Part shown: positions 22,379 through 29,878 of the stretch, one piece after another
How the letters are laid out: the number at the start of each line of letters is the position of its first letter
How positions within the stretch are numbered: position 1 is the first letter of the stretch
Position numbers and translations under genes: made by a program
DNA from: an uncultured Eubacteriales bacterium
GTDB lineage: Bacteria > Bacillota > Clostridia > Oscillospirales > Oscillospiraceae
Assembly: GCA_900549885.1 (NCBI GenBank)
Contig: URQA01000008.1
Coordinates: 1 to 34,005 of the forward strand
Length of the DNA: 34,005 nucleotides
Reading direction: 5' to 3'
The notes under the pieces: generated by a model
Database searches by the model: none
What the model was told of the DNA's origin: nothing
The model's input: the letters and a program-made list of their open reading frames with translations, nothing else

Positions 22379-23076
22379 GCGTCCTCCTTTCGGCGATCCG
22401 GATGGCCCTCCGGCCCATAGCTGTGGGCGTCGTCCATTGTCTCATAGGGCTTTGGAATGGCTGGATAGTCATCGCTCCATAGGTACAGGGGGTCATGTAC
22501 CTTCATGGGGATGGACGGTGTGCCAAATTCCTCCGCAATCCAGTCCATCTCCGGTGGTAGCTTTACTGGCACAGTCCCCATCGGGATTCCGGCCGGATGC
22601 CAAACGTCGTTGGACAGGACCAGGTGCCATATCTTCCAACCGTCCTCTTCGCGGAGAAAATCAGCGGCCACCTTATCGTTGACCCAAAGCGCCCGGGGGG
22701 CACCGTCCGGTCCAGGATAGGTTTCCTGCCCAATGGAGTACCAAAGCCCACGAGCAGAATTCCCATCCCCGGCCAGTTCCACATAAGGGGACGTCACGGT
22801 GTGACACTCCATATAGCCGGTCCCCGGCAGCGCATCAATCCGCGTTTGGTGGCTGTCTACATAATAGGACCGAATCGCGTCCATCCCCACATAATATCCA
22901 TAGTTCCGGCCAAAAGAAGCGGTGGCCATGTGATCTGGCTGGTTGACCCAAAGTTCCTTCAGTTCTCGTTCCCGCTCTTCATTGGCGGAGTAAACTGCCC
23001 GGCGGCTCATCAGGTCTTTGATCTCCTCCACATCCCAGACCCGCTTCATTGTCTCCCATTCGCTGTATTGTCTCAT
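22375..23076 (-). CDS. SnoaL/NTF2-like protein, paralog B
   Basis: A 233-residue NTF2-like protein. The N-terminal helix is VEEIKDLMSRRAVYSANEE, followed by FGRNYGYYVGMDAIRSYY (55-72), YVELAGDGNSARGLWY (98-113) and the closing strand EEDGWKIWHLVL with H151. The C-terminal signature is PKPYETMDDAHSYG (208-221). Together with paralogs A and C it marks a local gene triplication followed by divergence. It starts 12 nt after paralog A and overlaps paralog C by 4 nt. The long form, with about 80 residues beyond the NTF2 core, differs from the single-domain (~130-170 residue) SnoaL or BaiE type. No catalytic residue can be assigned with certainty. Confidence 0.8.
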   Translation of the reverse strand: MRQYSEWETMKRVWDVEEIKDLMSRRAVYSANEERERELKELWVNQPDHMATASFGRNYGYYVGMDAIRSYYVDSHQTRIDALPGTGYMECHTVTSPYVELAGDGNSARGLWYSIGQETYPGPDGAPRALWVNDKVAADFLREEDGWKIWHLVLSNDVWHPAGIPMGTVPVKLPPEMDWIAEEFGTPSIPMKVHDPLYLWSDDYPAIPKPYETMDDAHSYGPEGHPDRRKEDA

Positions 23077-23088
23077 GATACCGCCTCC

Positions 23089-23823
23089 TTAAATTCCGTA
23101 GCTGAAGGTGTCCGCGAACGTCTGATAGGGTTCCGGCAGAGGCAGCAGCTTGGTGAAAGGACGATCTGGCGCATAAAGTGCGCGGATCTGCGTTGGAATG
23201 GTAGGCTCCGGCAACCGGAAGTTGGCAATAGGGCCGTAATGAGGGTTGGGTTCCCGCTTTTTGGGTGCCGCAGCCCAGCTTTCCCCACAGGGCGTGTGGA
23301 TGTCCTCCACATAGGTCAGGTGCCAGATGCGCCACTGTCCGTCCTCCCAGACGAAATCTACGCCGAACATGCCGAAGGTCCAGTAGGACAAAGGCCCCGA
23401 CACCCCGTACTCGTCCTCTTTCCCCACCACATACCAGAAGCCTTTGGCGGTGCGGCCGTCCCCCGCAATCTCGATGACTTGATTGCCCAAGGGCTTGTGG
23501 TCCAATACGCCGCAGCCATAGAGCTCATCAGCGCTTTTTCCCTCCGTCTGGGAGGAAAAATCCTGCATAATTAGGCGGGTCCTTAGCAGGTTTTTCTGGT
23601 GGCGGGCCTCGTAGTAGCTCTGGATCGCGCCATAGCCCTTATAGTATCCGCTGTTTAGGCCGAGGCATGGCGCTTCCGCATTTTGGCACCAGTAGATATC
23701 AAAAATATCCTTTTCCTGCTTAAGCAGCAGGGCATAGGTATAACGGCCCATTAGATTCTGGATCTCCCGGCGGTCCTCCCAGCGGGTTACCAGGGCCTCC
23801 AGAGGCATATTTGTTCGCTTCAT
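23089..23823 (-). CDS. SnoaL/NTF2-like protein, paralog A
   Basis: A 244-residue protein and the first of three tandem paralogs. The core runs from DRREIQNLMGRYTYALLL through LNSGYYKGYGAIQSYYEARH (56-75) and VIEIAGDGRTAKGFWYVVG (116-134) to DGQWRIWHLTYV with H168. The tail has LPEPYQTFADTFSYG (229-243). The central insert, STEGK-like and cysteine-bearing (about 90-105), is missing in B. It lies 29 nt after the GntP permease, so it is probably on the same transcript. The family contains ketosteroid isomerase, bile-acid dehydratase and polyketide cyclases, all acting on bulky organic rings. That is suggestive but not proof of the substrate class. Confidence 0.8.
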   Translation of the reverse strand: MKRTNMPLEALVTRWEDRREIQNLMGRYTYALLLKQEKDIFDIYWCQNAEAPCLGLNSGYYKGYGAIQSYYEARHQKNLLRTRLIMQDFSSQTEGKSADELYGCGVLDHKPLGNQVIEIAGDGRTAKGFWYVVGKEDEYGVSGPLSYWTFGMFGVDFVWEDGQWRIWHLTYVEDIHTPCGESWAAAPKKREPNPHYGPIANFRLPEPTIPTQIRALYAPDRPFTKLLPLPEPYQTFADTFSYGI

Positions 23824-23852
23824 AGGATAATGTATCCTCCTTTGGGATCCAA

Positions 23853-25187
23853 TTAGTAGAGTATCATGCAGAGGACCGTGGTCACGCCGGCGTAGATGAG
23901 AGGAATGAGCACGGTGCTGACAAAGGCGTACTTATAGCTGGTCTTGTGGTTCATACCAAAGACTTGCATAGAGACGCACACGTTGGTATTGTGGGGCAAA
24001 GAGTCCAGGGTTGAGGCGGTGACGGTAGCGATGCGGTGGACAGCTCCCATATTCGCGTTGGCAGCAGACAGGGTAGGATACAGTGCGTTGAGTACCATCA
24101 CAAGAGCGCCGGTACCGTTTCCCATACAACCAGCCAGCAGCGCCACGCCCAGGAAGGTAAGCAGGTAGGGGCTCATGTTCAGCGAGATCAGACCATTGAG
24201 CAGTGCGCCGAAGGCGGCGGTGCTCTGAGCCACGGCACCAAAGCCGGAGATGAAGCCCAACATGACCGCAAGCGGGATTACCGCCAGGGTGCCGCGAGAG
24301 ATGTCCTTCAGAATGGTACCCCGATTCATGTACTTGAAGTTTACCACAAACGCCCACAGGGCAGCCAGCAGCTGGGCCATGACCACGGCCTGGGTGGCAT
24401 CAAAGCCGAAGGCGGGAACCATGGAGAATAGGAAGCACAGGCCAAACAGCAGGACGATGGTGACGATGGCCGTCCAGAAGGGGGGCATTTTATCCGCATC
24501 CCGCTGCTTGGCGGGAGGGCCGCCTGCGGCTGCCGCGGCATCCTGCTCGAACAGGACCCCCTGCTTTTGATACACGCGCATCATCCAGTACACATAGACC
24601 AAGCCCAGCACGGTAGCCAATAGGAAAGCCACGATACCCACGCCAGCGCCGGCGTAGATGTTGGTTCCTAGGATGGTGGTAGGCATCAGATTGGGGGTGA
24701 CCGAGGTACCAGGCAGACAGTAGGTCACTGCGTTGGCGCCGACCAGCATGGCAACCAGACCGATATTACGGGAGATGTTGGCTTTTTTCAGCAGGCCCAG
24801 GGCCAGGGGAGCCACGATGAATTGATAGGAGCCTACGCCCAGGAAACACAGCAGGCCAGTCATCACGAAGACCACGATGGGGATGGACTTCTCCCCCAGC
24901 AGCCGGATGATGCCGTTGGCCAGGGAGTCCGTGGTGCCGGTGGTCTCCAGCACGGCGGACAGCAGGCCGCCGATGACGATGAGCAGCAGCACAGAGCTCA
25001 TGAAATTGACCGCCTGGGGCATGAACGTGTTGAACACCGCGTTCAGTGGCCCTCCCTCACAGGTGCAGCCAATGATCACCGCGGCGACCAGAGACGCCAG
25101 GATCGGGGACAGGCCTTTATAAGCGAGAATGATAAATATTGCGATACCTAAAACAATGGCGATGGCAGATGCGGCAACGCCAGTCAT
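23853..25187 (-). CDS. GntP-family permease (organic acid:H+ symporter-like)
   Basis: A 444-residue transporter with about 11-12 hydrophobic helices, split by a hydrophilic loop (about 206-236, rich in A, G, K and D). GntP-type features are the N-terminal KGLSPILASLVAAVIIG, the paired-half motif CLPGTSVTPNLMPTTILGTN (157-176), and DSLPHN (395-400) followed by GMNHKTSYKY. Characterised members carry gluconate, other sugar acids or D-serine. Close resemblance to one substrate class is not visible. GGGAGGAAATGCT precedes ATG 25187. It is the first intact gene of the unit, and a promoter at 25378-25406 lies 190 bp upstream. The partner SnoaL genes imply that it imports what they transform. Confidence 0.8.
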   Translation of the reverse strand: MTGVAASAIAIVLGIAIFIILAYKGLSPILASLVAAVIIGCTCEGGPLNAVFNTFMPQAVNFMSSVLLLIVIGGLLSAVLETTGTTDSLANGIIRLLGEKSIPIVVFVMTGLLCFLGVGSYQFIVAPLALGLLKKANISRNIGLVAMLVGANAVTYCLPGTSVTPNLMPTTILGTNIYAGAGVGIVAFLLATVLGLVYVYWMMRVYQKQGVLFEQDAAAAAGGPPAKQRDADKMPPFWTAIVTIVLLFGLCFLFSMVPAFGFDATQAVVMAQLLAALWAFVVNFKYMNRGTILKDISRGTLAVIPLAVMLGFISGFGAVAQSTAAFGALLNGLISLNMSPYLLTFLGVALLAGCMGNGTGALVMVLNALYPTLSAANANMGAVHRIATVTASTLDSLPHNTNVCVSMQVFGMNHKTSYKYAFVSTVLIPLIYAGVTTVLCMILY

Positions 25188-25239
25188 AGCATTTCCTCCC
25201 TTTCATAATTTGTTCTATTTTGGCCCTCTCTGCACTTCG

Positions 25240-25353
25240 TTACAGACACATTCCATGGTCGGACACGATGCACTGTCCGGTGACAGAGCTGGACTCGTCG
25301 CTCTCTAGGAGCAAGATCACAAGCCGTGCAATATAGCAAAATAAAACCTGCAT
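25240..25353 (-). pseudogene. 3' remnant of a short-chain dehydrogenase/reductase gene
   Basis: Read on the minus strand, the frame ending at TAA 25240-25242 gives ARLVILLLESDESSSVTGQ followed by CIVSDHGMCL. This is the classic SDR C-terminus (FLaSDeSS-vTGq-i-vDgG), ending as SDRs do. Only about 30 codons survive. Homology stops near 25330 and the DNA upstream is the GntP promoter region. An ATG at 25353 opens a 37-codon frame that cannot encode a Rossmann fold. The remnant sits 52 nt before the permease, so the ancestral operon probably began with, or contained, an SDR oxidoreductase. Confidence 0.72.
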
Positions 25354-25369
25354 CAAAAAACGTTTTTTG
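25354..25369. promoter_or_regulatory. 16-bp perfect palindrome at the predicted transcription start
   Basis: CAAAAAACGTTTTTTG lies just downstream of the -10 box of the GntP promoter. It could be an operator or the foot of a leader hairpin. Confidence 0.5.
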
Positions 25370-25377
25370 TTACTTTT

Positions 25378-25406
25378 ATTATGTCAGATTTCCGATTCTA
25401 TGACAA
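25378..25406 (-). promoter_or_regulatory. promoter of the GntP-SnoaL operon
   Basis: On the minus strand: TTGTCA (25401-25406), 17 bp, CATAAT (25378-25383). It lies between the LysR terminator and the permease, next to a 17-bp palindrome. Confidence 0.6.
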
Positions 25407-25415
25407 GCAAGCCTT

Positions 25416-25432
25416 TTGACAACGTTTGTCAA
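25416..25432. promoter_or_regulatory. candidate LysR operator
   Basis: TTGACAA-CGT-TTGTCAA, a perfect 7-bp-arm palindrome, lies 10 bp upstream of the -35 of the GntP promoter. Position and symmetry suit activation by the adjacent LysR-type protein. Confidence 0.55.
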
Positions 25433-25433
25433 C

Positions 25434-25471
25434 AAAAAAGATGACAGGCGAACCATTTCGCCCGTCATCTT
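25434..25471 (-). terminator. intrinsic terminator of the LysR gene
   Basis: In the minus-strand RNA, a 15-bp stem (25457-25471 with 25438-25452, one G-U pair) with a 4-nt loop is followed by a T run (A at 25434-25439 on the plus strand). It separates the LysR transcript from the permease operon. Confidence 0.88.
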
Positions 25472-25485
25472 CTGTGCCGCTATTT

Positions 25486-26394
25486 TTAGCAGCGATATGA
25501 GTTCTCCAGAACAGCTTGCAAAAACGCGCGCATCTGAGGCCGGGATTCTCCTTTTCGCCAAATGCAGTCCACGGTTTGGACCCGGTCGATGGAATAGCTG
25601 CGAAGATGGGGAAACGTAGGAAATCGATCCACATTCGTGGAGATTGTCACACCCCGGCCCATCTCCACCATGGTCTGCATCGATTCTCGGTTTGGTACAA
25701 TGTGGACATCGCTGAACCGTATCCCATAAGCTGACCACTCCGCCTCAAAGGAAAGGCGCTTCTGCGTCGGGGGCGTCATCTGTTCTGAGATAAAGCATGG
25801 GACATCTTGAAAATCCTGCGCACAGGCGCCGGGCACTGCCAGCGGATGGCTGTCACGCACAACGAGTACCGCCTGTGCCTGCACGATAGGTACGTGTTCC
25901 AAAGCATCCGCCTGCTTGAAGTCGTCCAGCGCCCGCTCGAAGGAAAACACCACATCCAACTGTCCTGCCAAAAGCGGCTCCAATAGATCGTGAGGCTCTC
26001 GGCGCTCCCAGTCTACCCCAAGGGAATATCCGTTGCTCTGGCATTTTTCAATGATAAGTAAAACCCATTCTCCCAAATTGAGGTCGTGGTTACAGCCAAT
26101 GTGGACCAGGTTGCCCTGAGCGTTGAGGATCATTTCTGCTTTTCGTTGGGTCTCCTCCCACTCCGCCTGGGTCTGACAGAAAAACTGCCAGTACAGTTCT
26201 CCCACCGCGGTCAGCTCTACTTTCGCTGTATTGCGCTGAAACAGCTGTGCACCCAATTCCTTTTCCAGATGGGCAATCTGGCGGCTCACGGCTTGTCTGG
26301 TCATAAACAGCTCTTCGGCCGCCTTGGTAAAGCTTTCTAATCGACCTGCGGAAAGCAGACATTGAATGGAAATTTCACTTGGCAACTCATTCAC
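25486..26394 (-). CDS. LysR-family transcriptional regulator
   Basis: A 302-residue LTTR. The N-terminal winged helix (about 8-67) has AGRLESFTKAAEELFMTRQ, then AVSRQIAHLEKELGAQLFQR, then LTAVGELYW. A linker helix and a two-lobed effector-binding domain (about 90-295) follow, with the usual GQLDVVFS and MVEMGRGVTI motifs. LysR proteins normally sense a pathway compound and activate a neighbouring operon. Here the next genes in the same direction are the permease and the SnoaL triplet, behind their own promoter and a fitting palindrome. AGGCGG lies a few bases before ATG 26394. The effector cannot be predicted. Confidence 0.92.
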   Translation of the reverse strand: MNELPSEISIQCLLSAGRLESFTKAAEELFMTRQAVSRQIAHLEKELGAQLFQRNTAKVELTAVGELYWQFFCQTQAEWEETQRKAEMILNAQGNLVHIGCNHDLNLGEWVLLIIEKCQSNGYSLGVDWERREPHDLLEPLLAGQLDVVFSFERALDDFKQADALEHVPIVQAQAVLVVRDSHPLAVPGACAQDFQDVPCFISEQMTPPTQKRLSFEAEWSAYGIRFSDVHIVPNRESMQTMVEMGRGVTISTNVDRFPTFPHLRSYSIDRVQTVDCIWRKGESRPQMRAFLQAVLENSYRC

Positions 26395-26601
26395 CGCCTA
26401 ATTGCGACATCCATTGTTTCATTTATAGGTTGAGGCTGCTATTCACTGGTCAAGATAGCTTCAAAAGCTTTGGCCAGCAATTCCCAATTATTTATGTATT
26501 AGGCAAAGTGCAGTGTATACGGAGATCTTTTCCTGATACGAGCACAGTATAGCAAAAATGTTGGACGGCCGCAAGTTGGTGAATAAAATGCGAATGGATA
26601 G
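26395..26601. other. AT-richer intergenic region upstream of the LysR gene
   Basis: This 207-nt stretch has no gene I can support. It must hold the LysR promoter (minus strand); TTGACC and TATAAA are present but 20 bp apart. It borders recombinase debris on the right. Confidence 0.5.
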
Positions 26602-26649
26602 TTCCATCAGCAGGTTGATATTCACTTCAATTTCATTGGCCTAGCATGA
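26602..26649 (+). pseudogene. C-terminal scrap of a serine recombinase
   Basis: The frame ending at TGA 26647-26649 reads QQVDIHFNFIGLA, matching the usual C-terminal strand of large serine recombinases (QQIDIHYNFIGEI). A TAG at 26599 precedes it. It is a separate relic from the one that follows, which has its own copy of this motif near 27310-27350. A 10-bp GC hairpin (CCCCAGAA...TTCTGGGG, about 26661-26686) lies between the two. Confidence 0.6.
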
Positions 26650-26697
26650 CAAAACGGCCCCAGAACGCCGTAGCATTCTGGGGTCTCTGAGAACCAT

Positions 26698-27389
26698 AAA
26701 GATACTAGCAAGAAGATACACGCCGTGTTCAAGGCAAAGGGCATGAGCGGCAAGCGCCTGTCCACCCCCTGCGGCTATTTCAGAGCCGAGGAAGGCAATC
26801 TATCCGCAGACCCGGAAATAGTTCCGATTGTCCGGCTGATCTTCCAGCTTGCCGCCGAGGGCAATGGTCCCGGCAAGATCTCCCGCCGTTTGCAGAAAAT
26901 GAAGATCATCGCGCCGGGAACGCTGGAATTCGAGCGGACAGGCCGTAAGACCCACTATGATCCGGACTCCCCCCTGCCATTACTCCAACAGCATGGTAAA
27001 ATTTTGAAGAACCGGGATGATCCCGGCCATACAGTAACCTTCAAGACCACCAGCCTGTCTGTCCTACAAACGAAAAAGCAGTTCGACAACCCGACGGCCC
27101 CTTTTCTAAAATGCCCGCCGATTATGAGGCAGAGCAGGCCGTTTTACAGGCTAATATGGAAGAACTGCGGCAGATTGTATACATGGACAGCTTTTTGAAA
27201 CTGGTGAAAAAGTGTATTGTATCGGATAAACTTTTCTCTGAACTGTTACATGTATTTGTGGAGAAGATTGTAGTCCATCCCCCCCTGACAAATCCAGCGA
27301 CCGCTGCACCCAGCAAATCGACATTCACTATCATTTCATTGGAGAAATCGGCCTTTCACACTCTATCAGCAAAAAAAGAACCGGCATGA
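26698..27389 (+). pseudogene. decayed large serine recombinase (integrase/resolvase)
   Basis: Fragments of one recombinase lie in different frames. From about 26707, TSKKIHAVFKAKGMSGKRLS, then DPEIVPIVRLIFQLAAEGNG, is the Recombinase (PF07508-type) domain. HTVTFKTT and KKQFDNP follow near 27030-27085. PADYEAEQAVLQANMEELRQ, then LLHVFVEKIVVHPP (27114-27280), is the C-terminal coiled-coil part. The end motif QQIDIHYHFIGEIG (about 27314-27355) is in yet another frame. The catalytic N-terminal resolvase domain and an internal block are absent. The element is dead and marks a past integration next to groEL. Confidence 0.8.
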
Positions 27390-27481
27390 TATGCCAATAG
27401 CACATCACGCCGATTCCCTGAAATGTGAACCGTTTTATGCACACACTCCAAAACTGTGGGGCTTTTTGTTCTCTCTTCAGC

Positions 27482-29110
27482 TTAGTACATGCCGCCCATA
27501 TCGGGAGCAGCAGGCGCTGCCGGAGCGGGAGGCTCGGGCTTGTCGGCCACCAGGGACTCGGTGGTCAGCAGGATGGAGGACACGGAAGATGCGTTCTCCA
27601 AGGCGGAACGGGTCACTTTGGTCGGATCCACAATGCCAGCGGAGATCATGTCGCAATACTCTTCCTTGTAAGCATCGAAGCCGTAGCCAGCCTTGTCGGC
27701 GCTCTTGACCTTCTCCAGAACCACGCTGCCGTCGATGCCCGCGTTGGCGGCGATCTGCTTCATGGGCTCAGTCAGGGCCTTTGCGATGATGCGGGCGCCA
27801 GTCTTCTCGTCGCCTTCCAGAGTGTCCACCAGGGCGTCCACTGCGGCCACGGCGTTGACATAGGCGGTGCCGCCGCCAGCCACGATGCCCTCTTCCACAG
27901 CAGCGCGTGTGGCGTTCAGAGCATCTTCGATCCGCATCTTCTTTTCCTTCATCTCGGCCTCAGTGGCAGCACCTACCCGGATGATGGCCACGCCGCCAGC
28001 CAGCTTGGCCAGACGCTCCTGGAGCTTCTCCTTGTCGTACTCAGAGGTGGTGTTCTCGATCTGGTTGCGCAACTGACCCACCCGGGCCTTGATAGCCTCA
28101 GAGGAGCCAGCGCCGTCCACGATGATGGTAGTCTCCTTCTGGACCTTCACCTGACGGGCCTGACCCAGCATATCCATGGTAGCCTGCTTCAGATCCATTC
28201 CCATGTCGGAGGACACCACAGTGCCGCCGGTGAGAATGGCGATATCCTCCAGCATCTCCTTGCGGCGGTCGCCGAAGCCGGGGGCCTTGATGCAGCACAC
28301 ATTCAGCGTACCGCGCAGCTTATTGACCAGCAGGGTGGAAAGGGCGTCGCCCTCCACATCTTCAGCCACAATGAGCAGCTTCTTGCCAGACTGGACCACC
28401 TGCTCCAGCAGGGGCAGCAAATCCTGGATGGAGGAAATCTTCTTGTCAGTGAGCAGGATGAGGGCATCGTCCAGCACGGCTTCCATCTTCTCGGTGTCGG
28501 TGACCATATAGGGGGTGATATAGCCCCGGTCCAGCTGCATGCCTTCCACAACTTCAGAGTAAGTCTCGGCAGTCTTAGATTCCTCCACGGTGATGACGCC
28601 GTCGTGGGATACCTTCTCCATAGCCTCGGCAATCAGCTTGCCAATGGAGTCATCACCGGAGGAGACGGCGCCTACACGGGCGATGTCGGCGGTGCCGGAG
28701 ACGGGCTTGGAGTTCTTCTTGATCTCCTCAATGGCCACCTCGGTGGCCTTGGCGATCCCCTTCTTCATGACCATGGGGTTGGCACCGGCGGCCAAATTCT
28801 TCAGGCCCTCCCGGACGATGGCCTGGGCCAGCAAAGTGGCAGTAGTGGTACCGTCGCCGGCCACGTCGTTGGTCTTGGTGGAAACCTCCTTCACCAGCTG
28901 GGCCCCCATGTTCTCAAAGGGGTCCTCCAGCTCGATCTCCCGGGCGATGGTCACGCCGTCATTGGTGATGAGGGGACTGCCATACTTCTTGCCCAGCACC
29001 ACGTTGCGGCCCTTGGGACCCATGGTGATCTTGACGGTATCGGCCAGCTGATTGACGCCCCGCTCCAGAGCGTGACGGGCCTCCTCGCCGTAGCAAATAA
29101 TTTTAGCCAT
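27482..29110 (-). CDS. groEL: chaperonin GroEL (Hsp60)
   Basis: GroEL folds proteins in an ATP-driven double ring capped by GroES. The 542-residue protein has GPKGRN (31-36), D51, GDGTTTAT (85-92), the AGGGTAYVNA region and the Gly-Met tail DMGGMY. The length is normal. The start ATG 29110 has GGAGG upstream (TCGGAGGTAATGCGTT). It is downstream of groES, but 251 nt away instead of the usual few tens, because a dispersed repeat sits between. Control is expected from the CIRCE box before groES. Confidence 0.98.
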   Translation of the reverse strand: MAKIICYGEEARHALERGVNQLADTVKITMGPKGRNVVLGKKYGSPLITNDGVTIAREIELEDPFENMGAQLVKEVSTKTNDVAGDGTTTATLLAQAIVREGLKNLAAGANPMVMKKGIAKATEVAIEEIKKNSKPVSGTADIARVGAVSSGDDSIGKLIAEAMEKVSHDGVITVEESKTAETYSEVVEGMQLDRGYITPYMVTDTEKMEAVLDDALILLTDKKISSIQDLLPLLEQVVQSGKKLLIVAEDVEGDALSTLLVNKLRGTLNVCCIKAPGFGDRRKEMLEDIAILTGGTVVSSDMGMDLKQATMDMLGQARQVKVQKETTIIVDGAGSSEAIKARVGQLRNQIENTTSEYDKEKLQERLAKLAGGVAIIRVGAATEAEMKEKKMRIEDALNATRAAVEEGIVAGGGTAYVNAVAAVDALVDTLEGDEKTGARIIAKALTEPMKQIAANAGIDGSVVLEKVKSADKAGYGFDAYKEEYCDMISAGIVDPTKVTRSALENASSVSSILLTTESLVADKPEPPAPAAPAAPDMGGMY

Positions 29111-29142
29111 AACGCATTACCTCCGATAAATCAATGAGATAT

Positions 29143-29207
29143 TTTTCCCGCCCTCGTTTCTTTATGTCACGCAAAAGAAACGGTGTGGAACCGCCAAAGA
29201 AAAGCGC
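29143..29207 (+). repeat. 65-bp dispersed repeat, copy 2 (between groES and groEL)
   Basis: It matches 7609-7673 over 65 bp without gaps (about 51 identities). The core GTTTCTTT...AAGAAAC forms a hairpin. It ends 33 nt before the groEL start codon on the left and is antisense to the operon. The rest of the gap (29208-29361) has no gene; GGGGGA-CCTA-TTCCCCC near 29337-29353 is a further hairpin. Confidence 0.7.
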
Positions 29208-29361
29208 AACGCAGCAGCGAAAAACCCAGTCCGTTTTCCCAGCGGCATATACGCTGAAAAACACCTCTCAGCCCGTAAGTACGAGCGAAGCAGGTATGCT
29301 GCCGTGACGCGCACGGCCTTTCCGTACGCATGCCAGGGGGACCTATTCCCCCAGCAGAGTT

Positions 29362-29646
29362 TTACTCCACGATGGCCAGGATGTCGCCCTGGCGGACGAT
29401 GGTGTACTCCTCGTCGTCCACCTTAACCTCGGTGCCGGAATACTTGCTGGTGATAACCCTGTCGCCAGGTTTCACAGTCATAACGACCTCGTTTCCGTCC
29501 ACCATGCCGCCGGGACCAACGGCCACTACTTCGGCCACAACAGGCTTCTCTTGGGCGGAAGCAGCTAAAATGATGCCGCCCTTGGTGGTTTCCTCGGCCT
29601 TAACAGTCTTGAGGATTACGCGGTCAGACAGAGGTTTGAGAGTCAT
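29362..29646 (-). CDS. groES: co-chaperonin GroES (Hsp10)
   Basis: The 94-residue lid of the GroEL cage. It has the family opening LKPLSDRVILK, a mobile loop around residues 17-30 (AEETTKGGIIL), VVAVGPGG in the middle and the ending EEYTIVRQGDILAIVE. The start ATG 29646 has AAGGAGGA 7 nt upstream; the frame continues 33 codons upstream through the CIRCE region and is not used. It is the first gene of groES-groEL, controlled by CIRCE. Confidence 0.98.
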   Translation of the reverse strand: MTLKPLSDRVILKTVKAEETTKGGIILAASAQEKPVVAEVVAVGPGGMVDGNEVVMTVKPGDRVITSKYSGTEVKVDDEEYTIVRQGDILAIVE

Positions 29647-29734
29647 AGTAGGTTCCTCCTTGTGTATTCGTAATTTTTTGTTAACTGTGTTAGAGAAGGT
29701 CGGGCGCCCGTTCACAACGGTCCCGCACTTCATA

Positions 29735-29761
29735 TTAGCACTCATTTTATTTGAGTGCTAA
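29735..29761. promoter_or_regulatory. CIRCE element (HrcA operator)
   Basis: TTAGCACTC-N9-GAGTGCTAA is a perfect match to the 27-bp consensus. It lies just downstream of the groES -10 box, so HrcA would block transcription until heat or misfolding stress. Confidence 0.97.
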
Positions 29762-29772
29762 CTTCATTTATG

Positions 29773-29801
29773 ATAATACCCTGTTCTCAATAAAAAATCA
29801 A
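29773..29801 (-). promoter_or_regulatory. groES-groEL promoter
   Basis: On the minus strand: TTGATT (29796-29801), 17 bp, TATTAT (29773-29778). The -35 overlaps the terminator of the gene upstream. Confidence 0.6.
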
Positions 29802-29831
29802 CCCCTATTTTCAAAAAATAGGGGTTGATTT
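29792..29831 (-). terminator. terminator of the small membrane protein gene
   Basis: 17-bp perfect stem (29815-29831 with 29795-29811), 3-nt loop, then six T in the minus-strand RNA (A at 29792-29797). Confidence 0.88.
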
Positions 29832-29878
29832 GGAAAAATTCATTTTTTATTCACAACAGCCGGTCCAGAGTGCTAAAA

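Noticed and set aside
27425..29137. 570-codon open frame opposite groEL
   Set aside because: An exact antisense shadow of a certain gene; its composition (H, L, G, D) is typical of reversed groEL codons.
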